Shown here in pieces: positions 37,243 to 46,824 of a DNA stretch of 64,000 nucleotides. The stretch's first letter is position 1; every line of letters starts with the position of its first letter. The stretch lies in assembly GCA_902168185.1 (NCBI GenBank), contig CABHOV010000064.1:1-64000 (forward strand), read 5' to 3'. Source of the stretch: an uncultured Bacteroides sp. Its GTDB lineage: Bacteria; Bacteroidota; Bacteroidia; Cytophagales; Cyclobacteriaceae. A program made the translations under genes and the position numbers. Under the pieces are notes generated by a model, which saw only the letters and a program-made list of their open reading frames with translations, did not search any database and had not been told where the DNA came from.

Positions 37243-37770
37243 ATGAGACACGGTAAGAAAGTTAACCATTTAGGCAGGAAAACAGCACACCGCGAAGCTT
37301 TGCTTTCGAATATGGCTTCATCGTTGATCCTTAATAAACGGATTACAACGACTGTAGCTAAAGCTAAGGCGCTTAGAAAATATGTGGAGCCGTTGATTAC
37401 AAAGGCTAAGGATGATACAACACACTCAAGAAGAACTGTGTTTTCATACCTTCAGAACAAGGAGTCTGTGAAGACATTATTTGGAGAAGTTGCTGGTAAA
37501 ATAGCTGAACGTCCAGGGGGTTATACACGTATCATTAAATTGGCCGACACTCGTGTTGGTGACAATGCTGAAATGTGTCTCATTGAATTGGTTGACTTCA
37601 ACACTCTGTATACGAAAGATGGTGCAGTGAAGAAGGCTAAGACTCGCAGAAGCCGTAGAGGTGGTAAGAAAGAAGGTGCTGAAACAGCAGAAACTTCAGA
37701 AGCTCCTGCAGCAGAAGTGAAGGCAGAAAAGAAACCTAGAAAATCTGCTCCTAAAAAGGACAAAGAATAG
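37243..37770 (+). CDS. rplQ: Large ribosomal subunit protein bL17
   Basis: A 175-residue L17 at the tunnel exit. [20 protein letters not shown] and [20 protein letters not shown] identify it. Residues about 135-175 are a Lys/Ala/Glu-rich tail beyond the E. coli length (127 residues), a common style in Bacteroidota. It ends the cluster and is followed by a terminator. Confidence 0.98.
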   Translation: MRHGKKVNHLGRKTAHREALLSNMASSLILNKRITTTVAKAKALRKYVEPLITKAKDDTTHSRRTVFSYLQNKESVKTLFGEVAGKIAERPGGYTRIIKLADTRVGDNAEMCLIELVDFNTLYTKDGAVKKAKTRRSRRGGKKEGAETAETSEAPAAEVKAEKKPRKSAPKKDKE

Positions 37771-37790
37771 TGTTAAAGAATATTCTATAT

Positions 37791-37824
37791 AAAGGATTGA
37801 ATGAAAGTTCAATCCTTTTTTTTT
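37791..37824 (+). terminator. Intrinsic terminator of the ribosomal cluster
   Basis: AAAGGATTGAA (37791-37801) and TTCAATCCTTT (37808-37818) form an 11-bp stem with a TGAAAG loop, followed by a T-run to 37824, about 20 bases after rplQ. Confidence 0.93.
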
Positions 37825-37921
37825 GCCCGATTGGTAATGAGTTTACAGTTGCAATGGCTAAGATTTTTAACGAAGAGACATTGCAAAAACGATTTTCTAT
37901 TTTAATCCTCAATTTCTAACG

Positions 37922-37929
37922 TATTTTTG
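37922..37929 (+). promoter_or_regulatory. Possible -7 promoter element before carA
   Basis: TATTTTTG fits TAnnTTTG and ends 8 bases before the carA ATG; a transcript from it would have almost no leader. The -33 region is only T-rich, so the call is tentative. Confidence 0.35.
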
Positions 37930-37937
37930 TCACCGCA

Positions 37938-39050
37938 ATGCAGAAAAAAGCTTATCTACTTCTTGAGGACGGCCTTCTGGTGGAAGGTACGGCCATCGGA
38001 AAAATTGGTACTTCCGGTGGGGAAATCTGTTTTAATACAGGTATGACTGGTTATCAGGAAATATATACTGACCCATCGTATTATGGACAGATCATTGTAA
38101 ACACAACGTCACACATTGGTAACTATGGTGCGCTGGATGAAGAGCAGGAATCTGCTCAGGCTCAGATTGCCGGATTAGTGGTGAACGATTTCGCTAAGGA
38201 ATTCAGCCGCAAGTCTGCAAAGGAGAGCTTGCAGAGTTATCTTGAAGCAAAGGGAATTGTAGGTATAGCAGATGTAGATACGCGCATGTTGGTTCGCTAC
38301 CTGCGCAGTAAAGGAGCGATGAACGCAATTATATCTTCTGAGCTATCTCCGGATCAGTTGATGCAAGAACTAAAGAAGATTCCTTCGATGGATGGATTGG
38401 AACTGTCCTCTCGTGTAACAACGAAGGAAGCATATTTTGTGGGAGATAAAGATGCTTCGATTAGAATAGCTGTTCTCGATCTTGGCATTAAGAAAAGTAT
38501 TGTGGAGAATCTGGCGGAAAGAGGTTGTTACTGCAAGGTGTTCCCTGCGAAAACAACCTTCGAAGAGATGTCCTCTTGGAAGCCTGACGGATATTTTATT
38601 TCGAATGGCCCTGGCGATCCTTCTGCTATGGACTATGCTATAAAAACAGTAAAGCAAACATTGGAGTCTGAGAAACCTGTGTTTGGAATTTGCCTCGGTC
38701 ATCAATTGCTGGCACTTGCGTCCGGTGTCTCAACCTATAAAATGCACCACGGACATCGCGGATTAAATCATCCGGTGAAAAATCTTGTAACAGGCAAGGG
38801 TGAAATGACTTCACAGAATCATGGCTTCGCGGTGAGCGAAAAGGATATAGATAAAAATCCAAATGTAGAAGTGACTCACGTGCATTTGAATGACAGTACT
38901 ATCATGGGTATACGGAGAAAAGATAAGAAGGCTTTCTCTGTGCAGTATCACCCTGAAGCTTCACCAGGACCACATGACTCGCGATACCTTTTCGATGACT
39001 TTGTAACAATGATAAAGTCAGATGTAAAAGATCCTTCAACGGTTTCGTAA
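37938..39050 (+). CDS. carA: Carbamoyl-phosphate synthase small (glutaminase) subunit
   Basis: A 370-residue glutamine amidotransferase that supplies ammonia to CarB for carbamoyl phosphate, a precursor of arginine and pyrimidines. The N-terminal domain has EGTAIG and GMTGYQEIYTDPSYYGQI. The class I amidotransferase domain has the nucleophile Cys252 in GICLGHQLLALASG and the His/Glu pair in QYHPEASPGPHD. carB is not adjacent, so the two subunits are encoded apart. The eno gene follows after 44 bases. Confidence 0.97.
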   Translation: MQKKAYLLLEDGLLVEGTAIGKIGTSGGEICFNTGMTGYQEIYTDPSYYGQIIVNTTSHIGNYGALDEEQESAQAQIAGLVVNDFAKEFSRKSAKESLQSYLEAKGIVGIADVDTRMLVRYLRSKGAMNAIISSELSPDQLMQELKKIPSMDGLELSSRVTTKEAYFVGDKDASIRIAVLDLGIKKSIVENLAERGCYCKVFPAKTTFEEMSSWKPDGYFISNGPGDPSAMDYAIKTVKQTLESEKPVFGICLGHQLLALASGVSTYKMHHGHRGLNHPVKNLVTGKGEMTSQNHGFAVSEKDIDKNPNVEVTHVHLNDSTIMGIRRKDKKAFSVQYHPEASPGPHDSRYLFDDFVTMIKSDVKDPSTVS

Positions 39051-39055
39051 TCTGA

Positions 39056-40372
<1,317 letters not shown>

Positions 40373-40394
40373 TTATATAGTATCAATAACGAAG

Positions 40395-40421
40395 GCCAGA
40401 GCAACACGCTCTGGCTTTTTT
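40395..40421 (+). terminator. Intrinsic terminator after eno
   Basis: GCCAGAGC (40395-40402) and GCTCTGGC (40408-40415) form an 8-bp stem with loop AACAC and a T-run to 40421. Confidence 0.9.
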
Positions 40422-40484
40422 CGTTTCTAAAAAAAGTCAGATCACACCTTGCACACCCGATACCGGCTTGCGAATAACAATAAC

Positions 40485-40503
40485 TTTTTATCTATCTTAG
40501 TAT
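40485..40503 (+). promoter_or_regulatory. Candidate promoter repeat before divIC
   Basis: TTTTTATCTATCTTAGTAT contains TATCTTAG, one base from TAnnTTTG. The same sequence with one change occurs before the next gene (40848-40866), which suggests a shared promoter or operator. Confidence 0.4.
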
Positions 40504-40519
40504 CACTTTTTAAACTCGT

Positions 40520-40813
40520 ATGCTGAATAAATTACCAAAGCCGTTTCGTAACTTTTATGTTCTGACAGCCATTGTATTTTTTCTTTGGATGCTGCTGCTC
40601 GATCCTAATAACCTGATCGCACGATTTCAGTTAGGAGCAAAGCTTCGTTCACTGGAGAATGAAAAAGAATATTACGAAGAGAAAATCAAAGAGGTGGAGA
40701 AAGACAGAGATGAACTTTTTGGGGATAAAGAATCAATCGAAAAGTTTGCCCGTGAGAAGTACCTGATGAAGAAAGAGACGGAAGACATCTTTATTGTCGA
40801 GAAAAAAGACTGA
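40520..40813 (+). CDS. Septum formation initiator, DivIC/FtsB family
   Basis: A 97-residue bitopic membrane protein: a short cytoplasmic N-terminus, one membrane span (about 12-28, YVLTAIVFFLWMLLL) and a periplasmic coiled coil (about 35-70, LRSLENEKEYYEEKIKEVEK), ending in a FAREKYLMKKETEDIFIV motif typical of DivIC/FtsB. It should join FtsL and FtsQ in the divisome. The position after eno agrees with other Bacteroidota. Confidence 0.9.
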   Translation: MLNKLPKPFRNFYVLTAIVFFLWMLLLDPNNLIARFQLGAKLRSLENEKEYYEEKIKEVEKDRDELFGDKESIEKFAREKYLMKKETEDIFIVEKKD

Positions 40814-40847
40814 AGTATTGATACCCGTTGCAATAGGGGGAAGTCTT

Positions 40848-40866
40848 ATTTTATCTGTCTTAGTAT
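40848..40866 (+). promoter_or_regulatory. Candidate promoter repeat before barrel protein gene
   Basis: ATTTTATCTGTCTTAGTAT shares 17 of 18 bases with the element before divIC (40485-40503), located a similar distance upstream of the start codon. Confidence 0.4.
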
Positions 40867-40889
40867 AAACCGACTAATGTCTGCATAAC

Positions 40890-41447
40890 ATGAAAAAGAC
40901 TCTATTAACCTTGATTGCCTTGTCGCTGTGTACGTTTGCCATGGCGCAATGGGGAGAAGAAGAAATGAGCGATGAACCTACGCTGCGTGAAAGAATTTTT
41001 ACCGGCGGTGGATTCGGGCTTAGCTTTTCAAGCTATAATGATTTCGTTTCAGTGTCACCACTCATCGGCTATAAAATAACTCCCAAGTTGGCGGCAGGAG
41101 TTCAGGTACAATATCGCTATACCCGCTATAAGCAAGTTACTCCCAAGATTTCTACGAATGATTACGGCATAAGTCCTTTTGTACGATACAATATATATAG
41201 TCCCTTTTTTTTACAAGCTGAATACGAGTATTTGAATTACGAGTTTCCGATCACAACAAGTGAGAGTATACGGAAACAGTATAATAGCTTTTTAGCCGGA
41301 GGTGGTATATTTCAACCCCTTGGAAGGCGTGCAGGATTCTATGCGATAGCACTCTACAATTTTAGTTATAGAGCAGCCGGAGTAAACGAAATAACTCCGT
41401 ATGACAGCCCGCTTGTATTACGTGTTGGAGTAACAGCCGGCTTTTAG
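40890..41447 (+). CDS. Small outer-membrane beta-barrel protein
   Basis: A 185-residue protein with a clear signal peptide (residues 1-19, cut after FAMA). The rest alternates polar and aromatic residues in strands, such as GGFGLSFSSYNDFVSVSPLI, AAGVQVQYRYTRYK and FYAIALYNFSYRAAG, the pattern of an eight-stranded outer-membrane barrel. It ends in LVLRVGVTAGF, a terminal-Phe barrel signal for the BAM machine. No enzymatic motif. Its end overlaps the convergent dehydrogenase gene by 4 bases. Confidence 0.8.
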   Translation: MKKTLLTLIALSLCTFAMAQWGEEEMSDEPTLRERIFTGGGFGLSFSSYNDFVSVSPLIGYKITPKLAAGVQVQYRYTRYKQVTPKISTNDYGISPFVRYNIYSPFFLQAEYEYLNYEFPITTSESIRKQYNSFLAGGGIFQPLGRRAGFYAIALYNFSYRAAGVNEITPYDSPLVLRVGVTAGF

Positions 41448-42520
41448 AAAGCTATACCAAGTTTAGCACCCAGTTGTTGCAGGTCTTCAACAACCTTATG
41501 ATTAAGAGGTATACCTTCTTTTAATCGTTGTGCACTCATTTCTCTTTCAGGATCACCTGGTATCAATACACGTTCCTGTCCTTCTATAGTTTTAGCAGAA
41601 CGGAAACGATTAATCCAGTTATCCATATGCTGTTTGAATTCATCAGCAGGACGAAATGCATCAACGCGCATTGCTCCGAAGAAGTGACCTATACCTTCAC
41701 CGACAGGATCGCTCGGAGGATTTAGGAATGCAACAAAAGGCGGAACCCAGGGGCCATAGTTTGCACCGGAGAGAACAGCAGAGAATATATCGACCCATGC
41801 TCCAAGACAATATCCTTTATGACTTCCATGTTCGCGATCGCTTCCTAAAGGAATAAGTGCACCACCACTCTTGGCTTCATTCGGATCTGTAGAGGGTTTA
41901 CCATCTTTAGTTTGTATCCATCCTATAGGAGCATTCAGATTTTTTCGTTGAAGGATTTCAAGCTTGCCATTCGCGGCAGTAGTAGTAGCAAAGTCGGCAA
42001 CAAAAGGAGGTTGCTGATTGGCAGGTATAGCAACCGCTATAGGATTCGTACCGAGTAATCGCTCAATTGAAAAGGTAGGAGCTACCAATGGACTCGCATT
42101 AGTCATCGCTATACCAATCATATCGTGAGGCAAGGCCATCATCGCATGATGCCCGGCAATGCCAAAGTGATTGGAGTTCTTAACAGCAACCCAACCCGTA
42201 CCAGCAATTTTCGCTTTTTCAATAGCGATATCCATAGCTTTGGGCGCTACTACCAACCCTAATCCACTATCACCATCTACTACAGCCGTGCTGGGCGACT
42301 CGTGCACAATGCGTACGTTTGGTTTTGCATTCACACGCTTTGCCTCCCACAGCCGCACGTAACCAGAGAGACGTGCTATACCATGAGAATCAATACCACG
42401 TAAATCTGCATTGAGCAATACCTCCGTAGCAAGCGTTGCTTCCTCTTCCGGGCAACCGATGTGCCTGAAAATATCCAATGTAAAATTCTGTAGAGAGGCG
42501 AGTGAATAAATCTTGTCCAT
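41444..42520 (-). CDS. Ldh-family malate/L-lactate-type dehydrogenase
   Basis: A 358-residue NAD(P)-dependent oxidoreductase of the Ldh_2 family (malate, ureidoglycolate, 2,3-diketogulonate and L-sulfolactate dehydrogenases), not the classical Rossmann LDH. Motifs: LLNADLRGIDSHGIARL with the catalytic His region, VKNSNHFGIAGHH, TNASPLVAPTFSIERLLGTN and GSDREHGSHKGYCLG. The exact substrate cannot be told from sequence alone. No sugar-acid or purine neighbours help. It stands alone on the minus strand between the barrel protein and the PAS kinase. Confidence 0.88.
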   Translation of the reverse strand: MDKIYSLASLQNFTLDIFRHIGCPEEEATLATEVLLNADLRGIDSHGIARLSGYVRLWEAKRVNAKPNVRIVHESPSTAVVDGDSGLGLVVAPKAMDIAIEKAKIAGTGWVAVKNSNHFGIAGHHAMMALPHDMIGIAMTNASPLVAPTFSIERLLGTNPIAVAIPANQQPPFVADFATTTAANGKLEILQRKNLNAPIGWIQTKDGKPSTDPNEAKSGGALIPLGSDREHGSHKGYCLGAWVDIFSAVLSGANYGPWVPPFVAFLNPPSDPVGEGIGHFFGAMRVDAFRPADEFKQHMDNWINRFRSAKTIEGQERVLIPGDPEREMSAQRLKEGIPLNHKVVEDLQQLGAKLGIAF

Positions 42521-42576
42521 AATAAATTGATAGGGACAAATATATAGGTCTTCCTGAAATATCAGTATACCTAATC

Positions 42577-44811
42577 TTATACCACCGAAGATATAGGGAA
42601 ACGAACCGTAAACATGGTGCCTTCTCCTGGCGTGCTGGTTACATCAATCGTTCCGTTCAGCGCATTTATTTGTGTTTTCACAAGGTAAAGACCGAGTCCT
42701 TTACCTTCTACTTCCAGATGAAAGCGCTGGTATAGTGTAAATAACTTATTGCTGAATTGTTCAAGATCTATTCCTATACCATTATCGCGTACAAGAAACC
42801 CAACGTGCGTGCTGGTTTGAAAAGTTTTGAGTTCAATAACAGCGCTCCTGCCGGGGGACCTGTATTTTATAGCATTGGAGATAAGATTGTAGAGGATGCT
42901 ATAGAAGTAACTTTTAATTGAAAAAAAATGTATGCACGCAGTGAAGTCAGTTATTATTTCAATGTCCTGACTTGTTAGCTGCAGCGCAAGCGTTTCTTTT
43001 ATAGTGTTGAAGAGTTCACCTATATCGAGCCATTGCTTGGACTGTGAGTGATCGCTTCGGATTTCAAGAATTTTTGTTAAGTCATGAATTACTTCATTGA
43101 GTTTTGTTACCGAAGTAAAAAGGTGATTCAATAATGTATTGAGTGCTTCATTTTCTATAGGCTGTAATTTGATCAATTGCGCGAGACCTAATATAGTGGC
43201 CACCGGTCCACGAAGGTTGTGAGACGCTATAAATGAAAATTGAAGAAGATCATTATTGTGCATCACCAGTTGTTGAAGAATCCTGGTTCGTTCTTCCTCT
43301 TGCTTTTTACGCAAGCTCACGTCCTGCCCTATACCAATGATAGAATTATCAGACAATTGAATCATGCACCAGCTCATGTCCAATATATTGCCGGAAGGAG
43401 TGGTGATTTTAAAGTCACGCCATCTGCCATCATGCAACTTAATGAACTCAATCGCTTCCTGCTGTTGTTGATCATCCGGAAAAAGTTCTTTTAATATATA
43501 CTTGTCGGCTACGTCTTTCATAGGGCGCTGCAACGTACTCTCCCAATATTTATTGATGAATTTGATTCTTCCGTTGATATCAAACAGCACAATGATAAGT
43601 GGTAAGTTATCGATGAGTCGTTGCAACGCTTCCTTCTGCCGGATCAACTCAAGCTCGGCCTGCTTTCGGGAAGTTATATCTGTAATGATACCATCCAGTC
43701 GTATAGGCATACCGGTATAGTCTTTGGTCATCCAAATTCTGCTGGTAACCCACTTTTGTTTTCGCTGCTTGCTGATAATTCGATGCTCAATTTCTGTATA
43801 GGATTTTTTAAGCAGTTGCTTATGCATATCCTCTATCGTTGCTTCCGGATTATCATCGATCATGGTTTCATTTAGCAGCTTGTTGTTTTCATAGAACTCA
43901 CGTGACGAGTAACCGAAAATTTCTTCCGCTGCATTGTTGACAAAATCAATCTGTATTTCTTTCTGCCCTACAAATTTTGCAGACCACACCATATCTTTTA
44001 AGGTGCTGAGTATACTATGTAGTTTTTCCTGGCTTTGGCTTACGAGCGCATCTGCCTGCTCCTGAATTTTTTCTTGAGCCGCAGAGAGCTGATCATTTGT
44101 AGAAAGCAATTCTTCATTTGTAGTCACAAGCTCTTCATTGGTACTTACAAGGTCACGGTTCGCATCATCCAGCTGACGTGTTCTTTCCTTTATTTTATTC
44201 TCAAGGGTAGTATTCAACTCATGAAGTTGCTGTTCAAATTTTACACGTGCCGTTACATTGTGCGACAGGATCAACTCAGCATTCTTCCCGTTCCAATCCA
44301 TAGCATATGATGTGATCTCCACCCAGATCATCTCACCGCTTTTTCGAACATGTCGCCACGTACCGGAAGTATATATACCTCTTGGGATATTCATGATAGC
44401 TTGTTCCAGCTTGGGTATATCTTCTGCAGGTCTGATGTCGCGAATCGTACGCGCTAGGAACTCTTTTTCGGTATAGCCATACTCACGTATAGCGGCTTCG
44501 TTTACAGCTAAAAATGAAAGTGTATTAATGTCATATACCCACATCGGATTGGGATTCTTCATAAACAACTTTTCATAATCGGATATCTTTTTATGAAGCC
44601 GTATACTTAAATTATTGATGAGTATATATAGTAGAAAGGCGGAAAAGATTAGGAAGGAGAGGCGAACAACCGCCTGTAAAAAACTCATCTTTTGCTCTGA
44701 TGCTGTACTTAAGTATGAGTCCAATAGAATTGTACTACCATAAATCCATGCGATGCCTACTGTTAAATAGATCAACGTAATTTTTAATGACTGCCCCGAT
44801 TTTTTAAACAT
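42577..44811 (-). CDS. Multi-PAS sensor histidine kinase
   Basis: A 744-residue kinase. Two N-terminal membrane spans (about 10-30 and 46-64) border a short loop. A first PAS domain follows (about 78-195), then a coiled coil with a repeated TNEELxxTN pattern (DLVSTNEELVTTNEELLSTN). Two further PAS/PAC domains lie at about 265-385 and 390-505 (LPLIIVLFDINGRIKFINKY). The HisKA box is FSFIASHNLRGPVATILGLA with phospho-acceptor His531; the SHNLRGP variant is frequent in Bacteroidota. ATPase motifs NLISNAIKYRSP, VRDNGIGIDL and GLGLYLVKTQ are complete. No response regulator is adjacent. The ligand is unknown; PAS domains often sense light, oxygen or small molecules. Confidence 0.9.
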   Translation of the reverse strand: MFKKSGQSLKITLIYLTVGIAWIYGSTILLDSYLSTASEQKMSFLQAVVRLSFLIFSAFLLYILINNLSIRLHKKISDYEKLFMKNPNPMWVYDINTLSFLAVNEAAIREYGYTEKEFLARTIRDIRPAEDIPKLEQAIMNIPRGIYTSGTWRHVRKSGEMIWVEITSYAMDWNGKNAELILSHNVTARVKFEQQLHELNTTLENKIKERTRQLDDANRDLVSTNEELVTTNEELLSTNDQLSAAQEKIQEQADALVSQSQEKLHSILSTLKDMVWSAKFVGQKEIQIDFVNNAAEEIFGYSSREFYENNKLLNETMIDDNPEATIEDMHKQLLKKSYTEIEHRIISKQRKQKWVTSRIWMTKDYTGMPIRLDGIITDITSRKQAELELIRQKEALQRLIDNLPLIIVLFDINGRIKFINKYWESTLQRPMKDVADKYILKELFPDDQQQQEAIEFIKLHDGRWRDFKITTPSGNILDMSWCMIQLSDNSIIGIGQDVSLRKKQEEERTRILQQLVMHNNDLLQFSFIASHNLRGPVATILGLAQLIKLQPIENEALNTLLNHLFTSVTKLNEVIHDLTKILEIRSDHSQSKQWLDIGELFNTIKETLALQLTSQDIEIITDFTACIHFFSIKSYFYSILYNLISNAIKYRSPGRSAVIELKTFQTSTHVGFLVRDNGIGIDLEQFSNKLFTLYQRFHLEVEGKGLGLYLVKTQINALNGTIDVTSTPGEGTMFTVRFPISSVV

Positions 44812-44994
44812 TTGGATAACTTTAAATACACCGTTCGGGTAAATGAGCTTTGTAGCATAGAAAAGTAGCGATTTCCTGCTTATTTTTCCTTTTTGTGGTC
44901 AGATTATACACTGAAATACGTATGAATAAATAAATCGGACTACACCTATGGAAAAACGATCCCACATACATCTTACTAAAAAATCAATCCTGAT

Positions 44995-46602
44995 ATGAAT
45001 AAAGCGATGATATGTTTTCTGCTGTTATTGAGTTTTCCGGTAATAGCACAAAAACAAAAAACTGTTGACTCCAAGATCAATCATGTAACTGTATTTCTCA
45101 GCAGAGCGCAGATTGAACGTGAAGTAAGAACCCAGGTGGAAGCGGGTAAAACTGATTTAATAATTACAGGCCTCACCTCTCAACTTGATCAGCAAAGTAT
45201 ACAGGTTGCAGGCAAAGGCAATTTTATAATACTCGGCATTACACATCAGCAAAACTATTTGAGTGAATTGAATACACCGAAGTCGCTTCACATATTAAAA
45301 GACTCTGTAGAGTTTTTCCAGAAACAACTTTTGATAGAACAAAGTCAGAAGGAGATATTGAATAAAGAAGAACAAATGCTTTTGAGTAATCAAAAGATAG
45401 GCGGCACTAATCAAAATTTAACCGTTGCTGAGTTAAAGGGCATGGCAGATTTTTATCGCACGCGGTTAGGCGAAATTGTCATCGCCAGAATGAAGCATGA
45501 CGATAAGATAAAAAAAATAAACGAACGGTTGACCAAAGTGCAACAACAGATTCAGGCACAGAACGAATTATATACCCGTAATACAAGTGAGATTGTAGTG
45601 AGCATCTCGGCTGATGCTCCTGCCACGGTTCAACTGGATGTAAATTATATAGTGGCAAATGCAGGTTGGCAGCCGCTATACGATCTGCGGGCGCTGGATA
45701 CAAAAAGCCCGGTGCAACTGAATTACAAAGCAAATGTATACCAGAGCACTGGTGAAGAATGGAAAAACGTAAAGCTGAAGTTATCGACAGCGAATCCCAA
45801 TCAAGGTGGATTAAAACCGGAGCTATATGCGTGGTATCTCGACTTTGATCAGCCTATATATAAGATGCTGAAAGGTAAGGCAAGTGGCGTTGCAATGAGA
45901 TCAGCGGCACCCGCGATGGCCATGGAGAAAGAAGAAGACGCCATGGAGCCTCCCGCTGAAACAACTGCTGATTTTGTAAGCACAGTACAAACTTCCTTGA
46001 ATACGGTATTTGATATAGCCTTGCCCTATACCGTAAGTTCGTCCAATAAACCAACGTTGGTAGACATCCGTAAGCACGAGTTAAAATCCGATTATCTATA
46101 CTCCGTTGCGCCCAAGCTTGACGCAGATGCTTTCTTAATGGCGCGCATTGTTGGCTGGGAGGAACTGAGCTTGCTGCCCGGAGAAGCCAACGTTTTTTTT
46201 GAAGGTACATTTGTGACGAAAACGTTCATCGATCCGAATAACATTAAGGATACACTTTCCATCTCTCTGGGAAGGGATAAACGGATTGTTGTAAAGCGTG
46301 AGAAGTTGAAAGACTTCAGTTCGCGTAAAGCTATAGGTTCTAAACAATCGGATAGTTATGCATACGCGATCTCGGTGCGTAATGCGAAGACAGAGGCTAT
46401 AAAAATTATAGTGGAAGATCAGGTGCCGGTTTCACAAAATAGTCAGATCGAAGTCACCGCTACAGAACTTAACAATGCAAATTATACTCAAGAAACCGGT
46501 AAACTTATTTGGGAGATGACTGTGCAGCCAAACGAGACGCGGAAAGTGGTTTATAAATTCGATGTTAAATATCCGAAAGGCAAGATTATCCCTGCATTAT
46601 AA
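44995..46602 (+). CDS. DUF4139 (MuiA-like) secreted protein
   Basis: A 535-residue protein with a signal peptide (about 1-18, cut near PVIAQ). Residues about 25-125 match the DUF4140 N-terminal pattern (INHVTVFLSRAQIEREVRTQ), followed by a coiled coil (about 130-195). The DUF4139 domain then runs to the end (VDVNYIVANAGWQPLYDLRA-like core, with STGEEWKNVKLKLSTANPNQ). The family is annotated as mucoidy inhibitor A (MuiA), but its biochemistry is not known. Divergent from the PAS kinase; a terminator follows. Confidence 0.88.
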   Translation: MNKAMICFLLLLSFPVIAQKQKTVDSKINHVTVFLSRAQIEREVRTQVEAGKTDLIITGLTSQLDQQSIQVAGKGNFIILGITHQQNYLSELNTPKSLHILKDSVEFFQKQLLIEQSQKEILNKEEQMLLSNQKIGGTNQNLTVAELKGMADFYRTRLGEIVIARMKHDDKIKKINERLTKVQQQIQAQNELYTRNTSEIVVSISADAPATVQLDVNYIVANAGWQPLYDLRALDTKSPVQLNYKANVYQSTGEEWKNVKLKLSTANPNQGGLKPELYAWYLDFDQPIYKMLKGKASGVAMRSAAPAMAMEKEEDAMEPPAETTADFVSTVQTSLNTVFDIALPYTVSSSNKPTLVDIRKHELKSDYLYSVAPKLDADAFLMARIVGWEELSLLPGEANVFFEGTFVTKTFIDPNNIKDTLSISLGRDKRIVVKREKLKDFSSRKAIGSKQSDSYAYAISVRNAKTEAIKIIVEDQVPVSQNSQIEVTATELNNANYTQETGKLIWEMTVQPNETRKVVYKFDVKYPKGKIIPAL

Positions 46603-46631
46603 GCCGTTACGTTAAGTACTATATCATTATT

Positions 46632-46675
46632 CGGGTAGCAATTTCATTAAGAAGTTGTTACCCGATTTTCTTTTT
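46632..46675 (+). terminator. Intrinsic terminator after the DUF4139 gene
   Basis: CGGGTAGCAA (46632-46641) and TTGTTACCCG (46655-46664) pair over 10 bp with one G-T wobble, followed by ATTTTCTTTTT. Confidence 0.85.
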
Positions 46676-46824
46676 GGGTATATATAGGCCTTTCCGTTCC
46701 ATATATAAAAAAATAGTTTTAATTTGGGATGATGAAAGGACTGTGTGGTTGATTTTTAAGCGTAAATGAATTGAAGGCCAAACCCTGTAAACTATTTTGG
46801 CCTTTTAAGAGAATACTAACCTAT

